From: Maribacter sedimenticola
GTDB taxonomy: Bacteria; Bacteroidota; Bacteroidia; Flavobacteriales; Flavobacteriaceae
NCBI RefSeq assembly: GCF_900188415.1
Contig: NZ_FZNV01000001.1
Span: 461,501 to 525,500 of the forward strand
Length of the DNA stretch: 64,000 nt
Direction of reading: 5' to 3'
Position 1 is the first letter of the stretch, and each line of letters opens with the position of its first letter. Position numbers and translations under genes: made by a program. Shown here in pieces: positions 44,337 through 53,016 of the stretch. Under the pieces are notes generated by a model, which did no database searches, was not told where the DNA came from, and saw only the letters and a list, made by a program, of their open reading frames with translations.

Positions 44337-45317
44337 TTAAACTGTACGCCCACTCAATTTTTCAAGCAATTCCATGACCAAAACTCCATCTTCTACCGGA
44401 CATGGATTCTCTGCCTTGTTCAAGAAATAATCTACAGTAGCTTTAATCATGGGTTCTTGCACATGTTTTGGGTTATCAAAAGCGAAGGTTTCAATTCCAT
44501 TTTCAGTAGTAAGGAATACGCTGTCTCCAAAAAAGGAAAATTTGATAGTTCCTTCTGTACCATAAATGATGCATTCGTCCTTTTTGCTTTTATCGGCTAC
44601 ATTAAAGTTCCATACTCCTCTAAATTGAACTCCACTTTTAAAAGATAGTATTCCGTTTACAACTTCTTCAACTTTAGAAGTGTTTTTTGACTGTTTAGAA
44701 AACCCGGTAGCCGCGGCTATAGGCCCGAAATAATGAATCATTAAATCGATTTGATGTGGTGCCAGGTCATAAAAATATCCACCACCGGAAACCTCGGGAT
44801 TTAACCGCCAGTTTTCTTCTGAAGCTGCAACCAGGTTAGCTACTTTTGGTTGTAATATTTGGATGTCTACATGGGTGATGTTTCCAATGATTTTTTCGTC
44901 TAAAAGTTCCTTTACCTTTAAAAATGCAGGTAATTTTCTGCGATAGTGCGCCACGGTAAGTTTGCCGCTACTTTTGGTAACAGCATCACAAATTTGTTTT
45001 GCCTCAACAGCATCTAGAGCCATCGGTTTTTCCAGGTATACTAGTTTGCCGGCATCTAAAGCTTTTAGGGCATATTCCAAATGGGTGGAGGGTGGTGTTG
45101 CAATGTACACGGCATCAATTTGCTCATTGTTCAAGATATCCTCGGCATCACTGCTAAAGTTGGGAACATTATGCCGTTTGGCAAAGTCTTTTGCTTTTGC
45201 TTCATCTCGCCGCATTACCATAACTAAGTTTGAATGTTCAATGCGTTGAAAAGCCGGGCCACTTTTTATTTCTGCAACATCTCCACAGCCAATTATTCCC
45301 CAATTAATAGATTTCAT
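44337..45317 (-). CDS. Gfo/Idh/MocA family oxidoreductase
   Basis: 326 residues, no signal peptide, cytoplasmic. N-terminal Rossmann fold (NWGIIGCGDVAE), the family motif YLEKPMALD with its Lys-Pro pair, and HYRRKLP and YFYDLAPHQIDLM in the C-terminal substrate-binding half. Acts on a sugar, inositol or sugar derivative with NAD(P); the precise substrate cannot be read. It converges on GH78 with a 41-bp gap and marks the right edge of the PUL. It may process a PUL-derived sugar but shows no copy of the shared promoter motif, so membership is uncertain. Confidence 0.88.
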   Translation of the reverse strand: MKSINWGIIGCGDVAEIKSGPAFQRIEHSNLVMVMRRDEAKAKDFAKRHNVPNFSSDAEDILNNEQIDAVYIATPPSTHLEYALKALDAGKLVYLEKPMALDAVEAKQICDAVTKSSGKLTVAHYRRKLPAFLKVKELLDEKIIGNITHVDIQILQPKVANLVAASEENWRLNPEVSGGGYFYDLAPHQIDLMIHYFGPIAAATGFSKQSKNTSKVEEVVNGILSFKSGVQFRGVWNFNVADKSKKDECIIYGTEGTIKFSFFGDSVFLTTENGIETFAFDNPKHVQEPMIKATVDYFLNKAENPCPVEDGVLVMELLEKLSGRTV

Positions 45318-45432
45318 AATGAGTTTATTATAACTTTCTTAAAACTACAAAATAACCTTGAGTTACTATTTGTGCCAATAGGATTCTTAAAATTGGACCC
45401 ATTAAATTATTTTTGATCAAAATTTAAGAATA

Positions 45433-46302
45433 ATGGCTTCAGGTTTTTTTGCGATTTTAGATGATGTAGCGGCACTGCTAGACGATGTTGCGACAATGAG
45501 TAAGGTCGCTACCAAAAAAACGGCAGGTATCCTAGGGGATGACCTGGCGGTAAATGCTGAAAAGGCATCCGGTTTCGTGTCCAGTAGGGAAATCCCGGTA
45601 CTTTGGGCCATTACTAAAGGTTCGCTATTAAATAAAATTATTATCCTGCCCATTGCGTTTTTGTTAAGTGCATTTTTACCCTGGGCCGTTACCGTAATTT
45701 TAATTCTTGGTGGCGTGTATTTGGCCTATGAAGGCGCGGAAAAAATATATGAGTTTTTCGTTCCCCATGAACATGCCTCCAATTCTATGGAAACAAAGTC
45801 GATGAGCAAGGCGGAAATTTTGGAAATGGAAAAGACAAAAATAAAATCTGCCATAGTTACGGATTTTATTCTGTCCATAGAAATTGTAATTATTGCATTG
45901 GGAGCCGTTATCCAAGAACCGCTGGTTACCCAAATAGCGGTAGTTTCTTTTGTGGCCCTATTGGCTACCGTTGGTGTTTATGGAATAGTGGCGTTAATCG
46001 TAAGAATGGATGAATTTGGAACACGATTGATCAATATAAACGAGGAAGATAATAGTATATCAGATAAGATCGGTCGTTTCTTCGTCAATGCATTGCCCAA
46101 AGTAATTAAGGCCTTGTCCGTAATTGGTACGATAGCCCTGTTATTGGTATCTGGAGGTATTTTTGTACACAATATAGATTTTTTCCATCATTTATTGCCC
46201 AATGTACCCGGTATAATAGTGGAGTTCGGAGTTGGTTTAATAGTAGGGTTTTTGGCACTTCTTATTTTTAATGGGGTAAAGGCTTTATTTGTAAAAAAAT
46301 AG
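45433..46302 (+). CDS. DUF808 family inner-membrane protein
   Basis: 289 residues. Begins MASGFFAILDDVAALLDDVA, the signature of the DUF808 (YedI-like) family, then KTAGILGDDLAVNAEKASGF and about five membrane segments (for example IIILPIAFLLSAFLPWAVTV, LLVSGGIFVHNI, the final FGVGLIVGFLALLIF). Function unknown in the family. A TATTTTTG -7-like box lies at 45408-45415, 18 bp before the start. It stands alone between the oxidoreductase (divergent) and a minus-strand gene (convergent). Confidence 0.88.
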   Translation: MASGFFAILDDVAALLDDVATMSKVATKKTAGILGDDLAVNAEKASGFVSSREIPVLWAITKGSLLNKIIILPIAFLLSAFLPWAVTVILILGGVYLAYEGAEKIYEFFVPHEHASNSMETKSMSKAEILEMEKTKIKSAIVTDFILSIEIVIIALGAVIQEPLVTQIAVVSFVALLATVGVYGIVALIVRMDEFGTRLININEEDNSISDKIGRFFVNALPKVIKALSVIGTIALLLVSGGIFVHNIDFFHHLLPNVPGIIVEFGVGLIVGFLALLIFNGVKALFVKK

Positions 46303-46361
46303 TTGGGTATGTCTAGCGGATTTTCTTTTGTGGCGATTCTAGTGGTTGTCCCATCATAAGT

Positions 46362-47090
46362 TTATGGAACAAATGAGCTTGCCTTATCTACGTGAAGGGG
46401 TACATAGGTCTGTATGATATAGGGGGTAATTTTACGCAACGTTTCTCCCGTTACGGGGTGCAGGCCTGGTGAGGTAAAATATTCTATTTCTTGATCTTTG
46501 TTTTTAGAGTACCATATTAAGGGCATATCGTTTTCATTAAAGAAATTGTAAGATTGGGAAACCTTTACTTTTTTAAAGCTGGTCAGCTTTACCTTATCTA
46601 ATGGGATAATAGGTGTACCATAGTTAGATAATTGACCATGGTCACAGGTTACGGCTACGTAGACCGAGTCTGCCCATGTCATGCATGAGGGACTTACAGA
46701 TTTTATATCTCGTTGGTTCACTATCCAATTTTGATATCCAAACATTAAAAGAACCATGCCAAATGCAATACTAATGGTAATGATCAATCGCCTTTTATTG
46801 CGTACGGTAACCGGAAGCTCCTTTGCCGGTGGAGGTGCAATTTGTACATAGTCCTTAAAATTTTCATATCCTAGGTATTTGCAAAAGAGATCAATGCTAT
46901 CTGCATTTGGTTTTCCATACTTTGTTTTTTTGTTCAAGTACCTATCATATGCTCTTTCCAGTGTTCTGGAACTTAAGTCGGTCTCATTGCTTATATGGTT
47001 CGATAAAGCAAATTTTGAATGTTTTGGATGCTCATTTTTGGCTTTTTTGAACACCTCGTATACAATTTCCCCAATAATTTTTTCATTCAT
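46362..47090 (-). CDS. unrecognised single-pass membrane protein
   Basis: 242 residues. Residues 1-85 are charged and helical (EVFKKAKNEHPKHSKFALSNH, SSRTLERAYDRYLNKK, DLFCKYLGYENFKDYV) and read like a small cytoplasmic DNA- or protein-binding domain. A membrane helix follows at ~98-118 (LIITISIAFGMVLLMFGYQ), then a ~120-residue outer part with WADSVYVAVTCDH and TPIIPLDKVKL. There is no enzyme motif. It is divergent from the mini-lipoprotein and two-component genes across a 375-bp structured gap, so it might take part in the same sensing system; that is a guess from position only. Confidence 0.7.
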   Translation of the reverse strand: MNEKIIGEIVYEVFKKAKNEHPKHSKFALSNHISNETDLSSRTLERAYDRYLNKKTKYGKPNADSIDLFCKYLGYENFKDYVQIAPPPAKELPVTVRNKRRLIITISIAFGMVLLMFGYQNWIVNQRDIKSVSPSCMTWADSVYVAVTCDHGQLSNYGTPIIPLDKVKLTSFKKVKVSQSYNFFNENDMPLIWYSKNKDQEIEYFTSPGLHPVTGETLRKITPYIIQTYVPLHVDKASSFVP

Positions 47091-47465
47091 TGCTCCAATA
47101 ATAAAGAATTTAAATAGAAATTTTTAAAAAGACACCTTGTAAACCCTTGGTTTTAATGGTGTCGATAATATGTCGAAAACAAGTCGGTGCCTTGTCTGTA
47201 GCCGTAAGTTCTTCATCCCCTTACTTTGTTCCCAAGAATGATAGCCGCTATGCATTGCTAACATAGCATTTCTAGAACGTCATTCTTACGGAAATCCGTA
47301 ATACGGTCATAATTCGGTCAAATTGGAAAGTAGCCGGTTCTTATCGTATTTGATTTCCACTTTCCACAAAAAACACGGAGTACTCCTATACCCTAGGATT
47401 GGTATCAATGAATTTGGGATAACCCCAAACGGCCATTCCTATGTCAAATTTTAATGTAAAAAATC
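47091..47465. other. 375-bp gene-free stretch with several inverted repeats and a direct repeat
   Basis: Seen here: a bulged stem 47131-47163 (GACACC, AAACC / GGTTT, GGTGTC); nested dyads 47234-47287 (AAGAATGA with TCATTCTT enclosing GCTATG with CATAGC); a 7-bp hairpin 47286-47301 (TTACGGA-AA-TCCGTAA); direct repeats CGGTCA at 47304-47309 and 47315-47320, one helical turn apart; and a stem 47413-47429 (TTTGGG/CCCAAA). No ORF of note. It may hold divergent promoters, response-regulator sites and a structured 5' leader or small RNA for the mini-lipoprotein gene. Confidence 0.5.
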
Positions 47466-47642
47466 ATGAAAAAAATTAGCATAACCTTAATGGCCATAGT
47501 ATGTAGTTTTTTGCTTTACTCGTGTACTACAGATTCGGTTGCGGAAATAGACGGTTTGTACAATACCCAATCTACGGAAGGGGATGATGGTGATCCACCG
47601 CCACCGCCACCACCGCCACCACCAGGTGCAAATGATGAGTAA
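47466..47642 (+). CDS. 58-residue polyproline mini-lipoprotein
   Basis: Start ATG at 47466 and stop at 47640-47642. The N-terminus is a lipoprotein signal (MKKISITLMAIVCSFLLYSC, Cys20), leaving a 39-residue mature peptide: TTDSVAEIDG, an acidic GDDGD, ten consecutive prolines, then GANDE. A terminator follows at 47660-47693 and the TPR kinase starts 68 bp after the stop. No family known to me; the polyproline run suggests an extended spacer or a ligand for a protein with a proline-binding site. The long structured leader and strong terminator imply a separately expressed transcript. Real gene likely because of the clean signal peptide, ATG and terminator; function unknown. Confidence 0.68.
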   Translation: MKKISITLMAIVCSFLLYSCTTDSVAEIDGLYNTQSTEGDDGDPPPPPPPPPPGANDE

Positions 47643-47659
47643 TCGTTATTAATTCATTA

Positions 47660-47693
47660 AATTGGGCCGTACATTGGTATGGCCCAATTTTTA
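47660..47693 (+). terminator. intrinsic terminator after the mini-lipoprotein gene
   Basis: Stem AATTGGGCC / GGCCCAATT (9 bp) around a 12-nt loop, followed by TTTAGTT. It separates the mini-lipoprotein transcript from the kinase gene. Confidence 0.75.
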
Positions 47694-47710
47694 GTTAAAA
47701 TACACTGCAT

Positions 47711-49639
47711 TTGAAAAGAATTTTACTTTTGATACTACTAGGTATGTGGTCCTGTTCACCTACTGTAGAAGAAGGTTTTTCCAATAATCGGCAAAGTGAG
47801 GTAAATAGGTTCTACAATGCTTCCCTGAACAAAGAACTTTCGTTGATCGAACAAATGCAACAGATCAATAAGGCGTTTTCTTTGGTTGATATTGATAAGG
47901 CTGAATCCTATTCCAAAATTCTCTATCAAAAGAATAGGCTGCACCTAATGACACAGGAAATAGATAGCCTTAAGTATTACCACCAACTTCTGGTGACACA
48001 TGCCTTACAGCAGGAAGATTTTGTAATCCTGGGATCCCAATACTATGTAATGGCCTATTATTATGACCAAATTGCCCATCTTACAGATAGTGCCTTTGTC
48101 AATTATAACCGTTCTAAAAGTTACTATCAAAAGGTAAATGATAGTGCTTGGGTGGCTAAGAACCTATTGCATATGGGAATCATTCAAAAAAATAAAAATG
48201 ATTTTTTTGGCAGTAAGGAAACCTTGACGGAAGCCATTGAATACATAAACCCTACAATGGATAGCAATACACTTGCCAGCTGTTATAACCTATTGGCCAC
48301 CAACCACAGAAAATTGCTCAATTATAACGATGCTATTGATTATTATGAAAAGGCCATTACAGTAAGTAATGTGAAAATAGACCAGCTAATTTTTACAAAT
48401 AACAAGGCCGCAGTATACACAGATGCTGACCAGAACGAAAAGGCGGTTTCATTGTTGAACACCTTGGTTAAAGATAGTATCCTTGCACAGCATAAAGAAG
48501 TGTACGCACGGGTACTGGATAATTTGGCATATGCAAAGTGGCGTATGGGAAATATGGTAAACGAGCAACATTTTTTAGAACCATTGCGTATTAGGTCCCA
48601 AATTAAAGATGATAGGGGCAAAATGGCCAGCTTTACCCATTTGGGAGAATTTTATAGTGCCATTGATAAAAATAGGGCAAGGGCCTTGTTTGATTCCGTA
48701 ATACAATTATCCAAAAAACTAAAGACGCCAAGGGCGGAAAAAGAAGCATTGGCCAATATAATGGATTTGGCCCCAAACAATTTGGAGGTACGTAACCGGT
48801 ATGTGTTTTTGCAGGATAGTTTATATGAGCAGGAACTTAAGGTTAAAACCCAATTTGCAAAATTTAAGTATGATGATAGGGTTACCCAGGCAAGCAATCT
48901 AAGATTGGAAAAGGAGAATGCAGAACAACGTCTGCGTGCCGCACAACAGGAAAAACAAAAAATAGTAGTACTCTCCATTGGCGGTATTATTTTACTATTG
49001 GCCCTTTTTGGTATCTATTATTATGGGCAGCGCTCCAGAAAACTGGTACAGGAAAACAAAACTGCCAAATTGGAGGCTACCTATGCAACGGAGGCCGAGC
49101 TGTCCAAAAAGCTGCATGATGAATTTGGTGGAAAGCTTAATCATGCCATGCTGTTATTACAGGATACCGATAATCATGACGCAGTCATGGATATTGTAGA
49201 TGCCCTTTATAGCCAGAGCAGGGATATTTCTAGGGAAATAAACGATGTGGATACCGGTATTCATTTTAAGGAAGTTTTATTTGGAATGATGGGCAATTAC
49301 TGTAAGAATACTAAATTGATCATTACAGGGAGCAATGAGGTAGATTGGTCCAAAATTTCAACGCTTTCCAAGAAAACGCTGTATAAAGTGTTACAGGAAC
49401 TTATGATCAATATGCACAAGCATAGCAAGGCTACATTGGTTTCCGTTTCATTTGAAAAAATGGGCAAAAAAATACAAATAGACTATGCGGACAATGGCGT
49501 AGGAGCCCCAAAAGAGGCCTTTCATGTAAAAAATGGACTATGGAATACGGAAAAGCGTATTCATGCCATTGATGGAACTATTATTTTTGATTCTGAAGAA
49601 GGGCGTGGCTTTGAAGCGCGACTGGTATTACCGAATTAA
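47711..49639 (+). CDS. TPR-containing sensor histidine kinase (HisKA_3/LytS-NarX-like), lipoprotein-like N-terminus
   Basis: 642 residues from a TTG start at 47711. N-terminal MKRILLLILLGMWSC looks like a lipoprotein or signal sequence. Residues ~85-350 contain TPR-like helical repeats (LASCYNLLATNHRKLLNYNDAIDYYEKAI). A coiled coil (~385-412) precedes a membrane helix (~413-433, IVVLSIGGIILLLALFGIYYY). The dimerisation/phosphotransfer segment KKLHDEFGGKLNHAML has phospho-acceptor His469, and the ATPase domain has LQELMINMHKH and YADNGVGAP. Periplasmic TPRs sensing an unknown signal would drive phosphorylation of the response regulator starting 10 bp later. This type is common in Flavobacteria with uncharacterised inputs. 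Confidence 0.9.
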   Translation: MKRILLLILLGMWSCSPTVEEGFSNNRQSEVNRFYNASLNKELSLIEQMQQINKAFSLVDIDKAESYSKILYQKNRLHLMTQEIDSLKYYHQLLVTHALQQEDFVILGSQYYVMAYYYDQIAHLTDSAFVNYNRSKSYYQKVNDSAWVAKNLLHMGIIQKNKNDFFGSKETLTEAIEYINPTMDSNTLASCYNLLATNHRKLLNYNDAIDYYEKAITVSNVKIDQLIFTNNKAAVYTDADQNEKAVSLLNTLVKDSILAQHKEVYARVLDNLAYAKWRMGNMVNEQHFLEPLRIRSQIKDDRGKMASFTHLGEFYSAIDKNRARALFDSVIQLSKKLKTPRAEKEALANIMDLAPNNLEVRNRYVFLQDSLYEQELKVKTQFAKFKYDDRVTQASNLRLEKENAEQRLRAAQQEKQKIVVLSIGGIILLLALFGIYYYGQRSRKLVQENKTAKLEATYATEAELSKKLHDEFGGKLNHAMLLLQDTDNHDAVMDIVDALYSQSRDISREINDVDTGIHFKEVLFGMMGNYCKNTKLIITGSNEVDWSKISTLSKKTLYKVLQELMINMHKHSKATLVSVSFEKMGKKIQIDYADNGVGAPKEAFHVKNGLWNTEKRIHAIDGTIIFDSEEGRGFEARLVLPN

Positions 49640-49649
49640 AAACAATGTA

Positions 49650-50318
49650 ATGATGTTCAATAAAATACTGATTGCCGAAGATTTTCAAGATACCAATAAA
49701 GGGATTGTCAATGCACTGCAATCTAGATTGGAAATTGAAAACATTCAAGAGGAATTATATTGCGATAAGGCTTTTAACAGGTTTAAATTGGCCTATGATA
49801 GTGGTATACCCTTTAAATTGCTGATAACCGACTTGACCTTTAAGGAAAGCCATGTGGAACGTAGATTAACATCTGGCATGGAATTAATTGCGGCGGTACG
49901 CGCCGTGGACGAAAGTATAAAGGTAATCGTGAATTCCATGATAGATAATCCAGCGGAAATAAATAGGTTGTTCAAAGACCTTAAAATAAATGGTTATGTC
50001 TGCAAAGGGCGTAATAGTTTAAATGAATTGGTCTATGCCATACAAGAAGTTTATCAAAATAGAACCTATGTTTCTCCTCAACTAAACCTCAATACGGCCA
50101 GCAGTGTTTTTGAGATGGATAGGTATGACCTTATTATACTCAAGGATTTGGCAGATGGCTATACCAAAAGGGAAATTTCAGCCAGATTGAAACAGCAACA
50201 AATATCGCCCAATAGCGAAAGTACGATAGACAAAAAAGTAAGTAAACTTTTTGATGAATTTGGTGCCAAGAACACGCACCATCTTATCGCAAAATTAATC
50301 AAGCAAGGGAAACTGTAG
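49650..50318 (+). CDS. LuxR/NarL-type response regulator
   Basis: 222 residues from the ATG at 49650 (a second ATG is the next codon); the reading frame extends further upstream but only into the kinase gene. Receiver domain: acidic pair Glu10-Asp11 (ILIAEDF), phospho-acceptor Asp61 (LLITDLTF), conserved Lys in VCKGRN. Residues ~155-220 form a LuxR-like helix-turn-helix (DLADGYTKREISARL, STIDKKVSKLFDEFGAKN). Partner of the kinase 10 bp upstream. Candidate targets are the CGGTCA direct repeats at 47304-47320 upstream of the mini-lipoprotein, which is an inference. Confidence 0.92.
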   Translation: MMFNKILIAEDFQDTNKGIVNALQSRLEIENIQEELYCDKAFNRFKLAYDSGIPFKLLITDLTFKESHVERRLTSGMELIAAVRAVDESIKVIVNSMIDNPAEINRLFKDLKINGYVCKGRNSLNELVYAIQEVYQNRTYVSPQLNLNTASSVFEMDRYDLIILKDLADGYTKREISARLKQQQISPNSESTIDKKVSKLFDEFGAKNTHHLIAKLIKQGKL

Positions 50319-50346
50319 CATATCGATTAAATCATATTTGAATATT

Positions 50347-51162
50347 TTATTGAGCAATTTTAAACTTCAAGTATACAGGCAAATGGTCAGAAAGTTTACG
50401 TGAGCGCTCCAAATTTTCACATGTACGAACAAAATCAATGACCCCACTTTCTGTTTTAGCAAGACTCGTGGAATGGAAAATATTATCTATAGGATGATTG
50501 CGGTATTCAAACTCATTACAAACTCTTTTCAAAGTTGTCTTTTCATTGGTTACGGCAGGGTTAAAACCTAAGGATTTTAAATTGGTGAAAATTTTGTGTG
50601 ATTCGTTTATGTTGAAATCTCCAGCAATGATCATGTTAGAAGCTGTATTGATGGATAAATATTGGGTCATTGCCATAATCTCGGCTTCAGGGTTTTTATG
50701 ATGGGGCCTGGAGTGAAAGTTTAAAAGGGTTAGTTTCTGGCCAAGTACATAAAAGTCCAATAAAAAAGGTTCCCTGTCAACCGTCGTTTCCAATTCCTTG
50801 ATAAGCTTTCCCCGGTTCTTGATTTTAATATGTTTCGTTTTCCAGATAAAGGCATAGCGCTCAGTAGTATTTTTAGGAATTTTTGTGGGGTTGCTAATGA
50901 CATAGTCCCATTGCGCCCCTTTACGGTTCAACAGGTCCGCCAACTTTGCTACCGCTTGGGCACCGCCATAACCAGAAACCACTTCTTGTAAGGCTACGAT
51001 ATCGGCATCTCTAACCAGTTCAGCAATTTGTTCCAATTCCTCACTATTTTTTGTTTTTCCAAAATCCTGAATGTTCCATGAAATTAAGTGAATTTCCTTT
51101 TGCTGAGAAAAGGTAAACAATGTAAAAAATAAGAATAGAGTTAAAAATAACGTTTTATGCAC
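50347..51162 (-). CDS. endonuclease/exonuclease/phosphatase-family protein, secreted
   Basis: 271 residues from the GTG at 51162 (TTG at 51186 is the alternative; the frame has no ATG at its start). Signal peptide ending FTFSQQ. EEP fold: LISWNIQDFG (Asn metal ligand), ALQEVVSG (catalytic Glu), IAGDFNI and the C-terminal SDHLPVYLKF (Asp-His). The family covers DNases, phosphodiesterases and lipid phosphatases; a secreted member may be an extracellular nuclease that scavenges phosphate or nucleotides. It converges on the response regulator with a 28-bp gap. Confidence 0.88.
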   Translation of the reverse strand: MHKTLFLTLFLFFTLFTFSQQKEIHLISWNIQDFGKTKNSEELEQIAELVRDADIVALQEVVSGYGGAQAVAKLADLLNRKGAQWDYVISNPTKIPKNTTERYAFIWKTKHIKIKNRGKLIKELETTVDREPFLLDFYVLGQKLTLLNFHSRPHHKNPEAEIMAMTQYLSINTASNMIIAGDFNINESHKIFTNLKSLGFNPAVTNEKTTLKRVCNEFEYRNHPIDNIFHSTSLAKTESGVIDFVRTCENLERSRKLSDHLPVYLKFKIAQ

Positions 51163-51291
51163 ATCATTGGTTTTGGTAGAGTGCAAAGCTATGTAAAGTG
51201 ATGTAATTGAAATTACGTATTTCTGTATTTAAAGAAAGGTTTGGTCCTTTAGTTTAAGTGCAGATGGTAAGCAACTACCCATAAACGAAAA

Positions 51292-51315
51292 AAGCTCTCA
51301 ATTTCTTGAGAGCTT
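51292..51315 (-). terminator. intrinsic terminator of tRNA-Asp transcript
   Basis: Ten-bp stem AAGCTCTCAA/TTGAGAGCTT with TTTC loop; on the minus strand it begins 4 bp after the tRNA 3' end and is followed by TTTTTC. Confidence 0.8.
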
Positions 51316-51319
51316 CTTG

Positions 51320-51393
51320 CGGTCTGGACGGGACTCGAACCCGCGACCCCCTGCGTGACAGGCAGGTATTCTAACCAACTGAACTACCAGACC
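51320..51393 (-). tRNA. tRNA-Asp (anticodon GTC)
   Basis: Minus-strand cloverleaf: acceptor GGTCTGG/CCAGACC, D arm with GTTCAGTTGGTTAGAAT, anticodon stem CCTGC/GCAGG with loop CTGTCAC (GTC), T arm GCGGGTTCGAGTCCCGT, discriminator G. CCA is not encoded. Confidence 0.97.
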
Positions 51394-51465
51394 GTGGCGT
51401 TTAGCGAGTGCAAATATATGTTGTTTATTGTATTGCGCAAACATTTTATGAAAATATTTTTCATG

Positions 51466-52395
51466 CTATAGAAATTTATTTCGCTCTACCAAGAAGGTGT
51501 TCAGTACGGTAGAGAAATCACTTTGTACATCCACATCCACATATTTTATTTTGTATTGTGCGCATTTGGTCTTAATATCAGCAATATAGCTGTTGATTTT
51601 TTTATGGTATGCATCCTTTATATTGTCCGCATAGAGGTCCAAATGTTCTCCGGTCTCAACATCTATAAAGCGCTTTGGGGTGTTTTCAAAATCAAAAAAT
51701 ATTTCATGTTTTTTATCCATAGGATGAAAAAGGACCACATCATGCTTGTTGTACTTTAAATGCCTTAGTGCTTCAAACAGGGCATCATCATCTTTTTCCG
51801 TTTGGAACATATCCGTAAACAAAAAAATGAGGCTTCTTCGTTTTATATTCTCTGCTATTTGATGCAGGTAGGTATAGGTTTTCGTTTCCTTTGGGGCTGC
51901 TGTGGCATTGCCTATAGTGTTAAGTTGGGCCAGCAACATTTGAAAATGGCGCTCACTACCCTTTTCCGGAGCATAGTAGCTATAGGTGTCCGCATAAACA
52001 CTTAGGCCTACGGCATCTCGCTGTCTTTTTAATACGTTCATAAGCGCTGCAATGGCCACAACACTAAAACCAATCTTATTAAGCGACCCAAGCTGTAAAC
52101 GATCAACTTTAGGATAGTACATTGAGGCAGAATTGTCCAGGATCATATGACACCTAAGATTGGTCTCCTCCTCATAGCGCTTGGTATAAAGCTTATCTGT
52201 TTTTGCAAAAAGTTTCCAATCTATATGTTTAGTACTCTCCCCATTATTATAGATTTTATGCTCGGCAAACTCTGCCGAAAACCCATGGAACGGACTTCTG
52301 TGTATACCACTTATAAAGCCTTCTACCACTTGGTTGGCCAATAGTTCCAGATTGGGGAACAAGGAAGACTTGTTTAATTCTGATTGTACGTTCAC
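51466..52395 (-). CDS. DUF58 family protein
   Basis: 309 residues, soluble. Starts with a typical DUF58 opening (LELLANQVVEGFISGIHRSPFHGFSAEFAEHK), then GESTKHIDWKLFAKTDKLYTKRYEEETN and a von Willebrand A-like MIDAS-type DNSASM segment. DUF58 proteins usually act with MoxR AAA+ ATPases and batA/batB-type proteins in the cell envelope; no MoxR gene lies in the window. It precedes tRNA-Asp with 72 bp between. Confidence 0.92.
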   Translation of the reverse strand: MNVQSELNKSSLFPNLELLANQVVEGFISGIHRSPFHGFSAEFAEHKIYNNGESTKHIDWKLFAKTDKLYTKRYEEETNLRCHMILDNSASMYYPKVDRLQLGSLNKIGFSVVAIAALMNVLKRQRDAVGLSVYADTYSYYAPEKGSERHFQMLLAQLNTIGNATAAPKETKTYTYLHQIAENIKRRSLIFLFTDMFQTEKDDDALFEALRHLKYNKHDVVLFHPMDKKHEIFFDFENTPKRFIDVETGEHLDLYADNIKDAYHKKINSYIADIKTKCAQYKIKYVDVDVQSDFSTVLNTFLVERNKFL

Positions 52396-52460
52396 AGGAA
52401 TAAAGATACTAAAGACGGTACAACTTCACGTTTTCCTTTATACCGAAAATTGAATAAAAT

Positions 52461-52492
52461 AAAAAAGAGCCTACAATTGTGGGCTCTTTTTT
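52461..52492 (-). terminator. intrinsic terminator after trxA
   Basis: AAAAAAGAGCC and GGCTCTTTTTT pair around TACAATTGTG, giving T-runs on both strands. It can stop trxA (minus, 27 bp away). Confidence 0.88.
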
Positions 52493-52518
52493 ATTTTTTG
52501 ATCTATAAGGTTTAAAGA

Positions 52519-52836
52519 CTACAAAAGTGCATCAATTGCATCTGTATATACTTTTTTTGGAGATACGCCTACTTGTCTACTAACGATCTCACCGCCTTTA
52601 AATACCAATACCGTTGGTATGTTACGTACACCGTACTTTGCGGCAAACTCTTGGTTGGCATCTACATCTACCTTACCTACAACAGCTTTTCCTTCATATT
52701 CACTACTAACTTCGTCAATAATAGGACCTACCATTCTACAAGGACCACACCATGCTGCCCAAAAATCCACTACTACCGGTTTATCGCTTTTTAAAACTAC
52801 CTCGTCAAAAGTAGCATCTGTTATTTCTAATGCCAT
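52519..52836 (-). CDS. trxA: thioredoxin
   Basis: 105 residues, the standard length, cytoplasmic. Active site WCGPC at residues 29-33 within VVDFWAAWCGPCR, the cis-proline in NIPTVLVF and the terminal GVSPKK helix. General disulfide reductase. Upstream on the minus strand TAAATTTG (52867-52860) is a good -7 box 24 bp before the start codon. It stands as a single gene with its own terminator. Confidence 0.97.
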   Translation of the reverse strand: MALEITDATFDEVVLKSDKPVVVDFWAAWCGPCRMVGPIIDEVSSEYEGKAVVGKVDVDANQEFAAKYGVRNIPTVLVFKGGEIVSRQVGVSPKKVYTDAIDALL

Positions 52837-53016
52837 GTTATATGCTTTTATTGATTATGCAAATTTAGTCAATTATTTAACTGATTCCTTACGGATTGAC
52901 AATTCGTTTTACCTATTAAGGTATCAAGCTAATTTATTTGGCTTTTACGTTATTTTGGCCTTTAGATTTTCTTGTTTTTTACATTTAAAGAGCATTGAAC
53001 CCTTTATTTATGGTTT

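Noticed and set aside
44313-44340. Weak AT-only inverted repeat between GH78 and the oxidoreductase
   Set aside because: AATTTTT/AAAAATT stem has no G-C pairs; not called as a terminator.
45417-45653. Minus-strand 78-codon ORF over the start of the DUF808 gene
   Set aside because: It is antisense to a well-recognised family start and has no family features.
47614-47630. CCA/CCG run as a possible microsatellite or CRISPR-like repeat
   Set aside because: It is the in-frame polyproline segment of a small lipoprotein; no spacers or array present.
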